64,000 nt of DNA from Pyxicephalus adspersus. Lineage: Eukaryota; Chordata; Amphibia; Anura; Pyxicephalidae. Position numbers and translations under genes: made by a program. Location of the stretch: positions 46,413,103 through 46,477,102 of the forward strand of contig NC_092868.1 in assembly GCF_032062135.1 (NCBI RefSeq). The letters run 5' to 3'. Below are positions 55,642-64,000 of this stretch, in pieces. The notes beneath the pieces are model-generated. The model worked only from the letters and a program-made list of their open reading frames with translations, made no database searches and was not told where the DNA came from. Numbering within the stretch: position 1 is the first letter of the stretch; each line of letters opens with the position of its first letter.

Positions 55642-56629
55642 ACAAGCGGAAACGCTGAGATTCCCACCTACCGATCCGCTTCACAAATTCTTGGCCCAGG
55701 CCCCACCGAGCAGCTTCCGTGGCTGCACCAATCCGAAAAGAATGAGTGGCATACTCACCCGGGTTCCTGCCAGTCACTGCCACACACCTCCGGAAGACGG
55801 CCAAGAATTGAAATCGGGTCACAAAAGAAGCATCTTTATGTACAAACAAAGGCCTGCCCCCCACTGGCCTTACCGCAAGATACTCACCCAGGACTGTTAC
55901 CGGACACAAACTTGCTCCCGGCAAACCCCGCAGCACAACACTCGCCCATTTTCCACCCTGATCCGTTTTAGACCTGCAAATCCAAACATGAACCTCACTC
56001 CCCCGGATCCGAATATCCTCCAACCGCAAACTCCCCTCCTTAAACTTAGATAAACAAACCACTTCACTCACCCTTAATGCAGCAAAAAAGGTCAGGACAA
56101 ACACTGCCTTAAATAATGATACCTCAAATCCATCAAAACAAACAGAAACCAAACTGTTACAAAGATCCACCAACATTGCAAAGGAAACAGGCCTCCTCCT
56201 ATCCACCTGCTGACCACCTTGCCGGTAGCCCTTCATAGCTTGCCGGACCACAAAACATTTTGTCCCGTCAGCCCAACCCAACAATTTAAACAAAAAAGCC
56301 AACGCTGATAACTTCCGTCCCATTACAGAACCAGAAACCTTCCTCTGAAAATTCCATAACAAAAAGGCCAACACCGCTTCAGCCCCCCCAGAACACCCCT
56401 GAAAATCACATACCCTGCCAGTAAAATCAAACCATTCCTGCCAAATACCGACATACGCCTTCCAGGTTCCTACTGAAACCGACCTCCTGATTAGTCCACC
56501 AAGGGCCCCCAGACCACCGACCAAAGCTCCGCCGGACACGGGGTCCCCTCCGCTTCCGCCTCTGGAGCCACCTCCCGGAAGCGCTCCCACTGAAAACGAG
56601 AAAGGGAGTCCGCGATTACATTCTGGCAC
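55619..56629 (-). CDS. Tyrosine recombinase (Ngaro-type), apparently intact
   Basis: Site-specific recombinase that inserts the circular cDNA of DIRS-order elements without staggered cuts. 336 residues. Seen: FFAALRVSEVVCLSK with catalytic Arg at 186; THSFRIGAAT with His296 and Arg299; KRIGRWESQRFRLYVRP with the nucleophile Tyr at 330. The full R-H-x-x-R-Y set is therefore present. An N-terminal SAM-like part (residues 50-145) precedes it. The start is unclear: the frame overlaps the RT frame by 139 bases, and translation may begin further in or by ribosomal shift. Whether it is still made is unknown, as other parts of the element are broken. Confidence 0.88.
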   Translation of the reverse strand: MPECNRGLPFSFSVGALPGGGSRGGSGGDPVSGGALVGGLGALGGLIRRSVSVGTWKAYVGIWQEWFDFTGRVCDFQGCSGGAEAVLAFLLWNFQRKVSGSVMGRKLSALAFLFKLLGWADGTKCFVVRQAMKGYRQGGQQVDRRRPVSFAMLVDLCNSLVSVCFDGFEVSLFKAVFVLTFFAALRVSEVVCLSKFKEGSLRLEDIRIRGSEVHVWICRSKTDQGGKWASVVLRGLPGASLCPVTVLGEYLAVRPVGGRPLFVHKDASFVTRFQFLAVFRRCVAVTGRNPGEYATHSFRIGAATEAARWGLGQEFVKRIGRWESQRFRLYVRPHLL

Positions 56630-58221
56630 CCCGGAACATGCACAGCCCGCACATGAATATTAAATTGCAAGCACAACAAAACCAACTGCTGCAACAGACA
56701 AATGACATGAGGGGAAGACGCGGAGTTATTATTAATCACCTCAACCACCCCCATGTTATCGCAATGAAACTTGACTTTCTTATTACCAAGCAGCCTACCC
56801 CACAGAGCTAATGCCACCACAATTTGGAATAATTCCAACAAAACCAAGTTCTTGCACAACCCCAAATGCACCCATTCCACCGGCCAGGCCTCCGCACTCC
56901 ATTTACCTGAAAAATAGGCCCCATAGCCAACTCCCCCTGCCACATCCGTCCATAACTCTAAAACCTCATTATCAACTGAAGACTCCAACCAAAGAGACCG
57001 ACCATTATATTGGTCCAAAAAACGACGCCACACCCCCAAATCACTTTTCAGCACTCTAGTCAGACGAATAAAATGTTCCGGACGCCGCACCCCTGCAGTT
57101 GCAGCGGCTAACCTCCGACTAAAGATCCTGCCCATCGGCATAATTCTGCAGGCAAAATTAAGTTTTCCCAATAGAGACTGTAACTCCTTCAACCGTATCT
57201 TCTCTAGACAACAAGCCTTCCTCACTTCCTCCTTCAATGCCACCAATTTGTCCTCAGGCAGCCTGCATTCCATCCTAACTGAATCCAAAACTATACCCAA
57301 AAAGGACAACTCCGTCACAGGGCCCACAGTTTTTTCACCCACCAATGGCACCCCAAATTGATCAGCAACATGCTCCAGCGTCCCCAGCAAGTTGGCACAC
57401 ACCATTGACCCCGCCGGGCCAACACACAAAAAATCATCCAGATAATGGATGATGGACTTAACCCCAGATACTTCCTTCACAACCCATTCCATAAATGTAC
57501 TCAACAATTCAAACAAAGAGCAAGAAATAGAACAGCCCATAGGCAAACATTTATCAACATAGTATTTTTCCTCCCAACAACAACCCAACAACCAAAAACT
57601 ATCCGGGTGCACCGGCAACAAACGGAAAGCAGATTCAACATCCGCCTTAGCCATTAAGCAGCCCCTCCCCGCCCTTCTCACCAAATCAACCGCCACATCA
57701 AATGAAGTATAAGCAACCCTGCACAATTCAGGCGCAATGCCGTCATTCACAGACTCACCTTTCGGGTATGATAAATGATGAATCATGCGGTATTGATTCC
57801 TCTCCCGCTTGGGAACTACCCCTAACGGTGACACCACCAAATTCTGTAAAGGCAAATCTCCAAAAGGCCCCGCCATGCGACCTAACACCACCTCCTTCCG
57901 CAACTTCTCAGAAACCACCCCTGGATTATCCAAAGCCGACTGCAAGTTCTTTCTTACCCTATGAATACTCACCAAATCACATGGTATCCGGAAGCCCTCC
58001 TTAAAACCAATCTCCAAATCTCTTGCTGCCTTACGGTCCGGATACTTACCGAGAAAATGGCACATGTTTTCCACCTTCACCGGCGTCATCCCTTTTTCCC
58101 GCAGGCTCCAAGGGACGCCCCTTTCCTCTAACCAAACAACGGGCCCCCGAATGCGCTCCCCCACAACTGGAACACTCATGTTTGAAACGACAAGTGGGTC
58201 CAAATTTGCAGATCCCCTCAT
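56491..58221 (-). CDS. Reverse transcriptase / RNase H (Ngaro-type), apparently intact
   Basis: Copies element RNA into DNA and removes the RNA strand. 576 residues. RT: SPLGVVPKRERNQYRMIHHLS (131-151 region), AKADVESAFR with Asp194, LPMGCSIS, and the catalytic YLDD at 260-263. RNase H: WTDVAGGVGYGAYF with Asp426, LLELFQIVVAL with Glu463, FHCDNMGVV with Asp488, VIADSLSRF with Asp538, so all four acidic residues are present. C-terminal overlap with the recombinase frame is typical of the group. Upstream it overlaps the gag-like frame (58046-58846) in another phase. No internal stop. Confidence 0.92.
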   Translation of the reverse strand: MRGSANLDPLVVSNMSVPVVGERIRGPVVWLEERGVPWSLREKGMTPVKVENMCHFLGKYPDRKAARDLEIGFKEGFRIPCDLVSIHRVRKNLQSALDNPGVVSEKLRKEVVLGRMAGPFGDLPLQNLVVSPLGVVPKRERNQYRMIHHLSYPKGESVNDGIAPELCRVAYTSFDVAVDLVRRAGRGCLMAKADVESAFRLLPVHPDSFWLLGCCWEEKYYVDKCLPMGCSISCSLFELLSTFMEWVVKEVSGVKSIIHYLDDFLCVGPAGSMVCANLLGTLEHVADQFGVPLVGEKTVGPVTELSFLGIVLDSVRMECRLPEDKLVALKEEVRKACCLEKIRLKELQSLLGKLNFACRIMPMGRIFSRRLAAATAGVRRPEHFIRLTRVLKSDLGVWRRFLDQYNGRSLWLESSVDNEVLELWTDVAGGVGYGAYFSGKWSAEAWPVEWVHLGLCKNLVLLELFQIVVALALWGRLLGNKKVKFHCDNMGVVEVINNNSASSPHVICLLQQLVLLCLQFNIHVRAVHVPGCQNVIADSLSRFQWERFREVAPEAEAEGTPCPAELWSVVWGPLVD

Positions 58222-59252
58222 TAAATAACCAGCAGAGCCCCTTTTTCTTACCCGCCAGGGATCCTGCTGGCCCGGGACCTCCGACGCTCCCCAGAAAGTG
58301 CTGCTGCGACATCCTCGCCGGCATCATCAGCCGCATCCAAAGGCTGATATCCTTATGGTCCCAACGCATACCCGGCCTCAAAGCCTTCCTCTGCCTAAAC
58401 TGCTCATCATAACGCAGCCATGCAACACCACCATAAACTCTGTAAGCCTCACTAATTGCATCTAGATAACAAAAAAGTGCAGAACAATTCTCTGGCGCCT
58501 TCTCCCCCACAATACATGCCAAAATTGCAAAAGCCTGCAACCAATTCTGGAACGTACGGGGGATCAAACGCCACAACCCCTTGTCTTCCCCAACACGCTT
58601 ACCTTCCCCTGGCTTGGATTCTCGCCCTCCAAAACGCTCCACAGGCAGTAAAGAAAAAATCTCCACATACTCACCCCTCCAGATCTTTTCCCTAACTTCA
58701 GGAGCAAGATGAGCACCCAACGGACCCTCAAAACAAACATAAACCTCACCTTTTGCACCGTCCGCTACCCCTTGATTACTCACCTCACCCATCGCATCCC
58801 GGAGGCCCGGACGCCGACCGCCGGCCATCATCCCGCTGAGCGGCACAGGACCGGGTAAGTGAATCTTCTTCCCTGCCCGCCGTCGATCCTCTGGTCACTC
58901 GCCGCGTGGACCGGCCCCGTGGGGACACTTCGCGTCTCCGGTCCACGGAGGGGTCCCGCCGGGGACGAGAATTCCTCCCAGCTCCCCCACTAGAATCCTG
59001 CGTTCTCCTCTTCACTGGGGGAGCAGGAGGGTCCCTTGCGGGGCTTCTGCGGCGGCGCTGGACCCCCGGGGTCACACTCGGGCTTAAATGCTCCGGTGGT
59101 CGTGACCGCCGAGCGCGTCTGGTATGGGGGGGGTTAGCAGCTTCCCCCCCCCCGACCCCTTCCAGAGCGGCAGCAACTTGTTCCTCCAGCCATGCTGCCC
59201 CCCGGGATTCAGCTGCTTGTCGCAGCGTCTTCATTAGCTCCTCCACATCCAT
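58046..59252 (-). pseudogene. Ngaro gag-like protein in two frames
   Basis: Would package element RNA. First frame 58785-59252: N-terminal MDVEELMKTLRQAAESR (helical) then an Arg/Pro/Ser-rich stretch. Second frame 58046-58846: FQNWLQAFAILACIV and a C-terminal CCCH-type finger, C-x7-C-x5-C-x3-H, within WLFNEGICKFGPTCRFKH, followed by CSSCGG-x2-H-x3-C, which may bind RNA. The two overlap by 62 bases in different phases; either a frameshift mutation or a splice at a CCGCTCAG acceptor near 58835 could join them. Not decidable here. Confidence 0.72.
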
Positions 59253-59559
59253 TGCCTGTTCCTGATAAAATTATTTAAAATTGCAGCCCCTCTCCCTGGG
59301 ACCCCTTCATTTAACCCTTCACCAACTCCCTCCCCCTTTATCATCCTCCAATCCACACTCCACCTTTTCCCGCACTTTTCTATTTTAACAACAACTTGAA
59401 CTCTTCACCCCTTTCTACTCCCTTCCCCTAACACCTGCCACAAGGCCCCCCTTCTACCATCCGTCCCCCTATCCTCTTTTATCTTAATTTAATTTTTTTC
59501 TTTCTTTTGAACTTTTCACCCCAGCCCCTCAGTCTTCTTCCACTTCCCCTGTCATGCGG

Positions 59560-59990
59560 CCTATTGCCTATATTTTGCTTTAGGCCTGCTTGTCAGCATC
59601 CTTTAACTGGGATCCTTATAAGGTAAAATACTGGTTTAAGGGATATTTATTGGTCAGTTCTGGTCAAGCACCGGCCATTGTCTTAGTTCCTGGGTAGTTA
59701 AAAACACATATCCATACCTAAATAACAGTCTTGATCAGAACTAACTGTATGCAACATTCTTTTGATCATCTGCCAAGGTATTGATTTCCAACAGACTCCT
59801 TGGGTGAATTCAACTTTCTTCCGCAGATAAGTATCTTTGTTATAGCCTATTAATTTTTATTGCATTGTTTTATCTATCTGTCTTGTTATTAAATAGTATA
59901 ATCTTTCAAGTCTTTGTGTTATCTTTGTTTGTACACTTCAAATTCAACCCATCAATATTTACATGAACTGCCAGAAATTATATTCGTGCC
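59560..59990. other. AT-rich DNA between Ngaro and chromovirus RNase H
   Basis: Composition differs from both neighbours. It may be a further insertion or the Ngaro 5' terminal region; not resolved. Confidence 0.4.
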
Positions 59991-60029
59991 ATAACATAGT
60001 ATCAGGCAAAGATGGGTTTAGGTCTTCCG

Positions 60030-60190
60030 GAAACAAGATAGGGCATCTGGTTTGGTATTTTTGGCCCCAGGGCAGAAGGTCACATGAAAATCTAAGCGGG
60101 AAAAGAAAAGAGCCCAATGGGCCTGGCGAGGGTTAAGCCTTTTGGCCTTTCTCAGGTATTCCAGATTTTTGTGATCTGTGAATATCAGAA
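60030..60190 (-). pseudogene. Chromovirus RNase H fragment
   Basis: Minus-strand reading includes [20 protein letters not shown], then [18 protein letters not shown], the end of the gypsy RNase H domain. It is joined directly to the start of RT at about 60200, so most of RT and the first half of RNase H are deleted. Confidence 0.8.
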
Positions 60191-60199
60191 AAGGATAAG

Positions 60200-60655
60200 G
60201 GGCAAGGGATAACGGTTCTTGATGGTCACCTTGTTAAGATCCCGGAAATCTATGAAAGGACGGAGGGTACCATCGTTCTTTTGCCCACAAAATACGCCAG
60301 CCCCTGCAGGTGAAGTAGAAGGTCAGATGAGTCCCTAGTTCAGGTTTTCATCAATGTACTCCTTTAGGGTAATAAGTTCAGATTCGGATAGAGTATAAAT
60401 ACGGCCAAACGGAATCTCAGCTCCAGGCAAATGTTCAATTGGGCACTCGTAAATATGATGAGGGGGAAGGGCGTCAGCCCGCTTTTTGTCAAAAATGTCC
60501 AAAAGGTAATGGTAAGGAGGGGGAATGACCCCCTTCAACTCAGTATTCAAGCACAATAGCTGGTTGCACCTTGGGAAACAGTACTGCTGGCAATAGGCAG
60601 ACGCAAAAGTCACTTCGCCAGTGGACCAGTTAATACCAGGATTATGGGCCTGCAA
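60200..60655 (-). pseudogene. Chromovirus protease-RT linker and RT N-terminus
   Basis: Frame 60335-60655 reads PPPYHYLLDIFDKKRADALP, PIEHLPGAEIPFGRIYTLSE and LKEYIDENL, the conserved region just before the RT fingers in Ty3/gypsy elements. After a frame change, a further short stretch (about 60215-60300) matches the [15 protein letters not shown] RT motif, then coding stops at the deletion. The catalytic YxDD part is absent. Confidence 0.85.
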
Positions 60656-60793
60656 CCATGGTATACCAGGATAAGTGGTAGTGGAGAGGGTATCACATCA
60701 AAACTTAAAAACTCCCTAATGCTCTGGTTGTATGGTTATGAGAACTGTCTCCAATGTAACTGGTGCAGACTAACTGGTAGAGCCATCTGGGAG

Positions 60794-61009
60794 TCACAGA
60801 TAGAGTGGTTGTTTCTTGTTGCAAAGGGGTACAAGGAGTTGCTTGGCAAGGGTGACATCCAAGAAACAGGTGTAAGCCCCAGAATCAACAATGGCTTGTA
60901 CTTCAGTTGTTCTGTCGGTGCTCTGGAGGGACAAGGAGAGAGAAATGTGAGCGGACCTTTCCCCCAAGTCTTTTGGGGCAGTTACACAGCAGATGACTAG
61001 GACAGCCAC
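60794..61009 (-). pseudogene. Chromovirus aspartic protease
   Basis: Processes the gag-pol polyprotein. VQAIVDSGAYTCFLDVTLAK contains the D-S-G catalytic triplet of retropepsins (normally D-S/T-G). Overlaps the gag zinc-knuckle frame (60903-61307) in another phase, so a frameshift separates them. C-terminal half is not in frame. Confidence 0.78.
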
Positions 61010-61886
61010 AATACAGGCAGAGATTGACCTGAAAATGCCTCTGGCGCTCCTCTGTGGACAGTGAAGGCCTGGCTAGACCCAACTGCATAGGTTCTGGGCA
61101 ATCCATGGAGGCAGGAAGTGGAATGGGTTCAGAGACCAATGGTGGTGGAAGTAGATAATTGGAAGACCAGGGTGAGCAAAGGGTTTCTGACTTCTCCATC
61201 CTGCGCTCCTGTAATCTTTTGTCAATCTGGGTTACTAGCCTAAATAAGTCATTAAGGGAGTCTGGAACAACCATTCTGTCTAACTCATCTTTAAGATATT
61301 CAGGCAACCCAATGGGGAATTGATGTTTGAGAGCGGTGTTATTCCATTGGGTATAAAAGCTTCATCTGCGGAAGTCTGAAATGTGGTCCTCAACCAGGTA
61401 TCGGTCATGTTGAAGATTGCGGAGGTTTGCTTGAGCGGTGGCAGCACGCCGGGGATCATCATAAGGTTCTGCCAATTTCCCAAAGAGTGCATTTATATTA
61501 CCCAAGGCTTTATCACTGTGTTCCATCAATCGAAAGGCCCAGACCTGTAGTTCCCCCTGGAGGAGGGAGATGACAGTGCCCACCTTGGTGTGTTCCTCGG
61601 CAAAGGGTCTATGCTGCAGTAAAAAATATAACAGGCAGGAATTACGGAAGGCCCAGAGTTGGCTGTGGTCCCAAGCGAACCGGTCAGGAAGCGGGAACTT
61701 TGGCTCAGGTGTGACTGGGAGAGATGGTTGGCTAGAAGGCAGAGCTGACTGAACTAGAGGTTGAGCTGGTGAAGCAGGCAAGGTTTTTAAATGGCTTTCC
61801 GAGTGAAAGTAACCTCCCTCCTCCTTGTGCTGTGTCAGTGTGAGCAGAACAGGAAGTGCTGCATGTTCTGTCAACAAGCGATGCAT
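60903..61886 (-). pseudogene. Chromovirus gag, frameshifted, 5' end fused to LTR-like DNA
   Basis: Structural protein for particle assembly and RNA binding. Frame 61362-61886 has the gag core (FAWDHSQLWAFRNSCLLYFL, GTVISLLQGELQVWAFRLME); frame 60903-61307 has [20 protein letters not shown] and a CCHC zinc knuckle [15 protein letters not shown] piece at 61280-61492 links them out of phase. The first ~25 residues (61810-61886) fall in the 58-base segment also found in the 3' LTR region, so the true gag start seems deleted and LTR DNA now reads into gag. Confidence 0.85.
61816..61873 (-). repeat. Chromovirus 5' LTR remnant
   Basis: 58 bases with two changes relative to 53059-53116, same orientation, including GTGCTGTGTCAGTGTGAGCA. 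Only this piece of the 5' LTR is recognisable; adjacent DNA at 61874-61990 has no match at the other end. Confidence 0.65.
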
Positions 61887-61997
61887 ACAGAGGAAAGGGA
61901 ATGCCCCCTTACCCCGGCGCGGTAAGTGTTAACGCCGGCCGTGGTAAATAGGGAAGGGAGGCATACCAAGGAGGCTCAAGAGCTGCATGCTCTGTTG

Positions 61998-62120
61998 CAG
62001 CGGGTTGCCGACCCCTGCTGGCTGTGATTAGGCCAATCGACCAGGGGGGGCGTTATGCCCTAGGAACTGACTACTGGATAGGCTGTATCTGGCCTAAAGG
62101 CCGGAGTTTGCTGACCCCTG
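61998..62120. mobile_element. Two hAT right ends in tandem
   Basis: CGGGTTGCCGACCCCTG ends at 62017 and GGAGTTTGCTGACCCCTG ends at 62120. Both are typical right termini of hAT MITEs (complement starts CAGGGGTC); their left ends are not present nearby. Confidence 0.6.
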
Positions 62121-62128
62121 GTCTAGGT

Positions 62129-62438
62129 CAACGGTCCCCAACCACCGGGCCGCGGCCCACTACCGGTCCGCGGCGGTGTTTTCAGTGGGCCGCGAGTACA
62201 TGATCCATTATTAAAAACGAAGCGGCACCCAACCACCATCCGCGGACCGGAAGTGGTCCGCAGCGGTGTTTGTATGAGATGCCGGTAAATGTACACAGTA
62301 GTCTGTGTACAAGCAATGCGAGCACATGACATGCAGCTCGATTGGCTGTCAGATGTCATGTGATCGCTTTGAAGCAGCAGAGGTGCACAGAGAGAAAAGA
62401 GAAGACGCCAGAGTATGTCTTCTCTTTTCTCTCTGTGC

Positions 62439-62475
<37 letters not shown>

Positions 62476-62536
62476 CCTCAGAGAAATTTCCTTCCGTGAA
62501 ACCGGTCCCTGGGGCCAAAAAGGTTGGGGACCGCTG
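62129..62536. mobile_element. hAT MITE with perfect 8-bp target duplication, hairpin and C33
   Basis: 408 bp; ends CAACGGTCCCCAACC and GGTTGGGGACCGCTG (one mismatch); flanked by GTCTAGGT at 62121-62128 and 62537-62544. Internally it has GGGCCGCGGCCC, a perfect 24-bp inverted repeat with a 10-base loop (62383-62406 / 62417-62440), and a run of 33 C (62440-62472). Glycine- or proline-rich frames in it are composition artefacts. Confidence 0.93.
62383..62440. repeat. Perfect 24-bp hairpin inside the hAT MITE
   Basis: Left arm 62383-62406 starts GTGCACAGAGAG; right arm 62417-62440 is its exact complement; loop GCCAGAGTAT. If transcribed it would form a stable stem-loop of pre-miRNA-like size, but there is no sign of it being processed. 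Confidence 0.9.
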
Positions 62537-62624
62537 GTCTAGGTGATCGAGAATTAGGGGGCGCTGCACCCTTTTAAAAAAAAAAAAATAGTATTGCACT
62601 TAAAAAAGCTAAACAAACAGAATT

Positions 62625-62790
62625 TTTGCTTTACATAAAAGGGTTTAGGTACGCTTACCTTAAACATAAACTACACTATAGTTCAACACCAGGTATTGAA
62701 CTTAAAAAAAAAACAAACAACAGAATTTTTACCTTATATTAAGGGTTGGCTACCCTTTTATGTAAAGGGAAAATTTTGAGTTTAGGTAAG
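62625..62790. repeat. Hairpin-ended interspersed repeat
   Basis: CTTTACATAAAAGGGTTTAG at the left and CTACCCTTTTATGTAAAGGG at the right; see 26585 and 44795 for relatives. Confidence 0.6.
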
Positions 62791-62794
62791 TTTT

Positions 62795-63007
62795 AAAGCT
62801 CTTCAAGGCTGGAGAAGATACAATTTTTGCAGTGAAGCTGGGTGATCCAGCAAACCTGAAATAAATAGATCTGGACCAGGATTCAAAACATTTGCTACCA
62901 AATAGCAAATTACTTTTAAAAAATCCATTCCAAGTTTGTTTATCACACAGCTTCACTGATTAAATTGTATCCTGTCCAGCCTTGGAGAACTTGTATAAAT
63001 CAAGCCC
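62795..63007. repeat. Palindromic frog repeat
   Basis: TTTTAAAGCTCTTCAAGGCT at the left, CCAGCCTTGGAGAACTTGTA at the right, with AGCTGGGTGATCCAGCAAAC and TTTGCTACCAAATAGCAAAT inside. Copy of the family at 14215 and 32598. Confidence 0.82.
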
Positions 63008-63009
63008 AT

Positions 63010-63750
63010 TATGTCTATTGCCATTTGTGTAAGTATATGACATTTATCCCTAAGCACTATTTGAATAAAGATGTAGGGTTATTTGTGCAAAAGCAAAAAG
63101 ATTTTAGGAGATGTACTAGTTTTTAATATGACTGCAGACTACATCCTGGATCCTTTTTGTATTCTACAGCTCTGAACACATTACCCAGCTCAGGATTTGG
63201 ATGTCAGCTGCACCAATAAAAGAAGGTTTCCTCCCTGCAATCAACGTCACTTCATTTCTAGAAATCTGAGCTGAGAGGAAGTTGCAGAAACAACTGTTCT
63301 CCCCAACCAGGTACTGTCTGTCCACTAAAATGGGGAGATCATTGTATACAGAAAAAAAGGCCTTTATCTCCTTTATTCTTTACAGGGTCAGCTAGATAAA
63401 AACCTGACTTAGCAGCCTTGAATGGAAGCAGACTTTCTCTGCACTTCTTCTCCAGGCTGCATAACATGTACAAGGCGAGGTCTGCAAACTCACTGCTTTA
63501 GGTTCACTGCCAATTATTCCCTGCCAGAGGTAGAGATAGCAGCTACCGCATGGATATGTTGTTTTATGTCCAATTCTCTTTACAGAAAAGATTGATTTTT
63601 ACTGTGGATAAGCAAAGATTTTGTGTTTATTAATAATATTTACTAATATGTTTTATACCATTTGTACTGTAAATATAATTTTGTTTTATTTTTCTATGAT
63701 ACTTATCCATGATTATTATTATTGTTTAGAATATTATTTATGTTTCAAAT
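63010..63750. other. Intergenic, nothing recognised
   Basis: No coding signature. Confidence 0.55.
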
Positions 63751-63754
63751 CTAA

Positions 63755-64000
63755 GCGTGTGTACACACATGCAATAGTTGTGGTTGGAATGGATCCTTTC
63801 CAACGACTAACGACTGCACGATGCATGAACAAGCGTTGTACATACATCACCGTTCTGCTGTATGGAGAGAGCGATGGAGCGGCATCCTGATACACTCTCT
63901 CCCCCTTCACTTTCATTACGATTTTTCGACGTCCATCTTCTGTGGATCTGCCAGGATGGTCATTTGGATGAGCGCTGTACGCAGGCCAGATTCTAGTCCG
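63755..64000. repeat. Interspersed repeat running off the window end
   Basis: Starts GTGTGTACACACATGCAATA, then GGAATGGATCCTTTCCAACG (short palindrome around GGATCC), GACTGCACGATGCATGAAC and GCTGTATGGAGAGAGCG. Strings like these recur in amphibian DNA; the right end is beyond the window. Confidence 0.6.

Larger units (their letters stand above)
54540..59555 (-). mobile_element. Ngaro-type tyrosine-recombinase retrotransposon, nested
   Basis: Minus-strand element in which gag-like, RT/RNase H, tyrosine recombinase and SGNH hydrolase frames follow one another and overlap, the layout of vertebrate Ngaro elements (DIRS order). The plus strand is markedly C-rich, unlike the flanking DNA. It lies between the RNase H and integrase parts of the chromovirus. 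Ends are approximate: I could not find the split direct repeats expected for Ngaro, and 59560-59990 is AT-rich DNA that I cannot assign. Confidence 0.85.

Noticed and set aside
54724..58695. Several plus-strand frames rich in Pro, His and Thr (54724-55281, 55628-56053, 57702-58412)
   Set aside because: They are opposite the Ngaro genes, which have clear catalytic motifs on the minus strand; the plus frames reflect C-rich composition.
62123..62599. Frames with runs of Gly or Pro
   Set aside because: Translation of the C33 run in a hAT MITE.

Overview
The window looks like nuclear DNA of an amphibian, most likely a frog. The basis is seven single-exon class II olfactory receptor (OR) genes, AT-rich intergenic DNA, and a dense load of repeats of kinds common in frogs: piggyBac-type MITEs with TTAA target duplications, hAT MITEs with 8-bp duplications, Tc1 and mariner relics, a tRNA-headed SINE, an L1-like LINE, a Ty3/gypsy chromovirus and an Ngaro-type tyrosine-recombinase retrotransposon. 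The species cannot be named from the sequence alone.

Layout. From 1 to 50 kb the DNA is an OR cluster. Seven OR genes, all on the minus strand, lie at about 1.2, 8.6, 18.9, 27.8, 37.3, 43.4 and 48.7 kb. Each encodes about 313-322 residues in one open frame, and each has a good 3' splice acceptor 10-18 bases before its coding start, so each probably has an upstream non-coding first exon that I cannot locate. Six are intact; the one at 8.6 kb seems to have lost its start codon. The genes at 18.9 and 27.8 kb are a recent tandem pair whose 5' leaders and 3' flanks also match. Between the genes lie transposon fossils: Tc1-like pieces (0.2, 2.9, 14.8, 24.5, 36.5, 51.0 kb), two related mariner relics (22.9, 39.6 kb), hAT elements (11.1, 20.1, 34.3, 36.8 kb), piggyBac-type MITEs (12.1, 17.4, 31.4-32.6, 32.9, 33.4 kb), a LINE (41.1 kb) and SINEs (35.6, 36.2, 40.9 kb).

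From about 52.6 to 62.0 kb the window changes to GC-richer nested retrotransposons. The outer element is a minus-strand chromovirus (gag, protease, RT linker, RNase H piece, integrase and chromodomain, with LTR-like segments sharing 58 bp at both sides). It is split between RNase H and integrase by an Ngaro-type element that carries gag-like, RT/RNase H, tyrosine recombinase and SGNH-hydrolase frames. From 62.0 to 64.0 kb are hAT ends, a 408-bp hAT MITE with a perfect hairpin and a C33 run, and common intergenic repeats.

The OR genes are odorant-sensing GPCRs that would normally be expressed singly in olfactory neurons; no operon-like relation is implied. Everything else I can recognise is mobile or repetitive. 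No tRNA, rRNA, CRISPR or bacterial-type gene was seen. Insertion events that can be dated relative to one another by exact junctions are the strongest evidence in the window: a 677-bp solo LTR in a Tc1, a piggyBac MITE in a hAT, and a 5'-truncated LINE at the head of a SINE.
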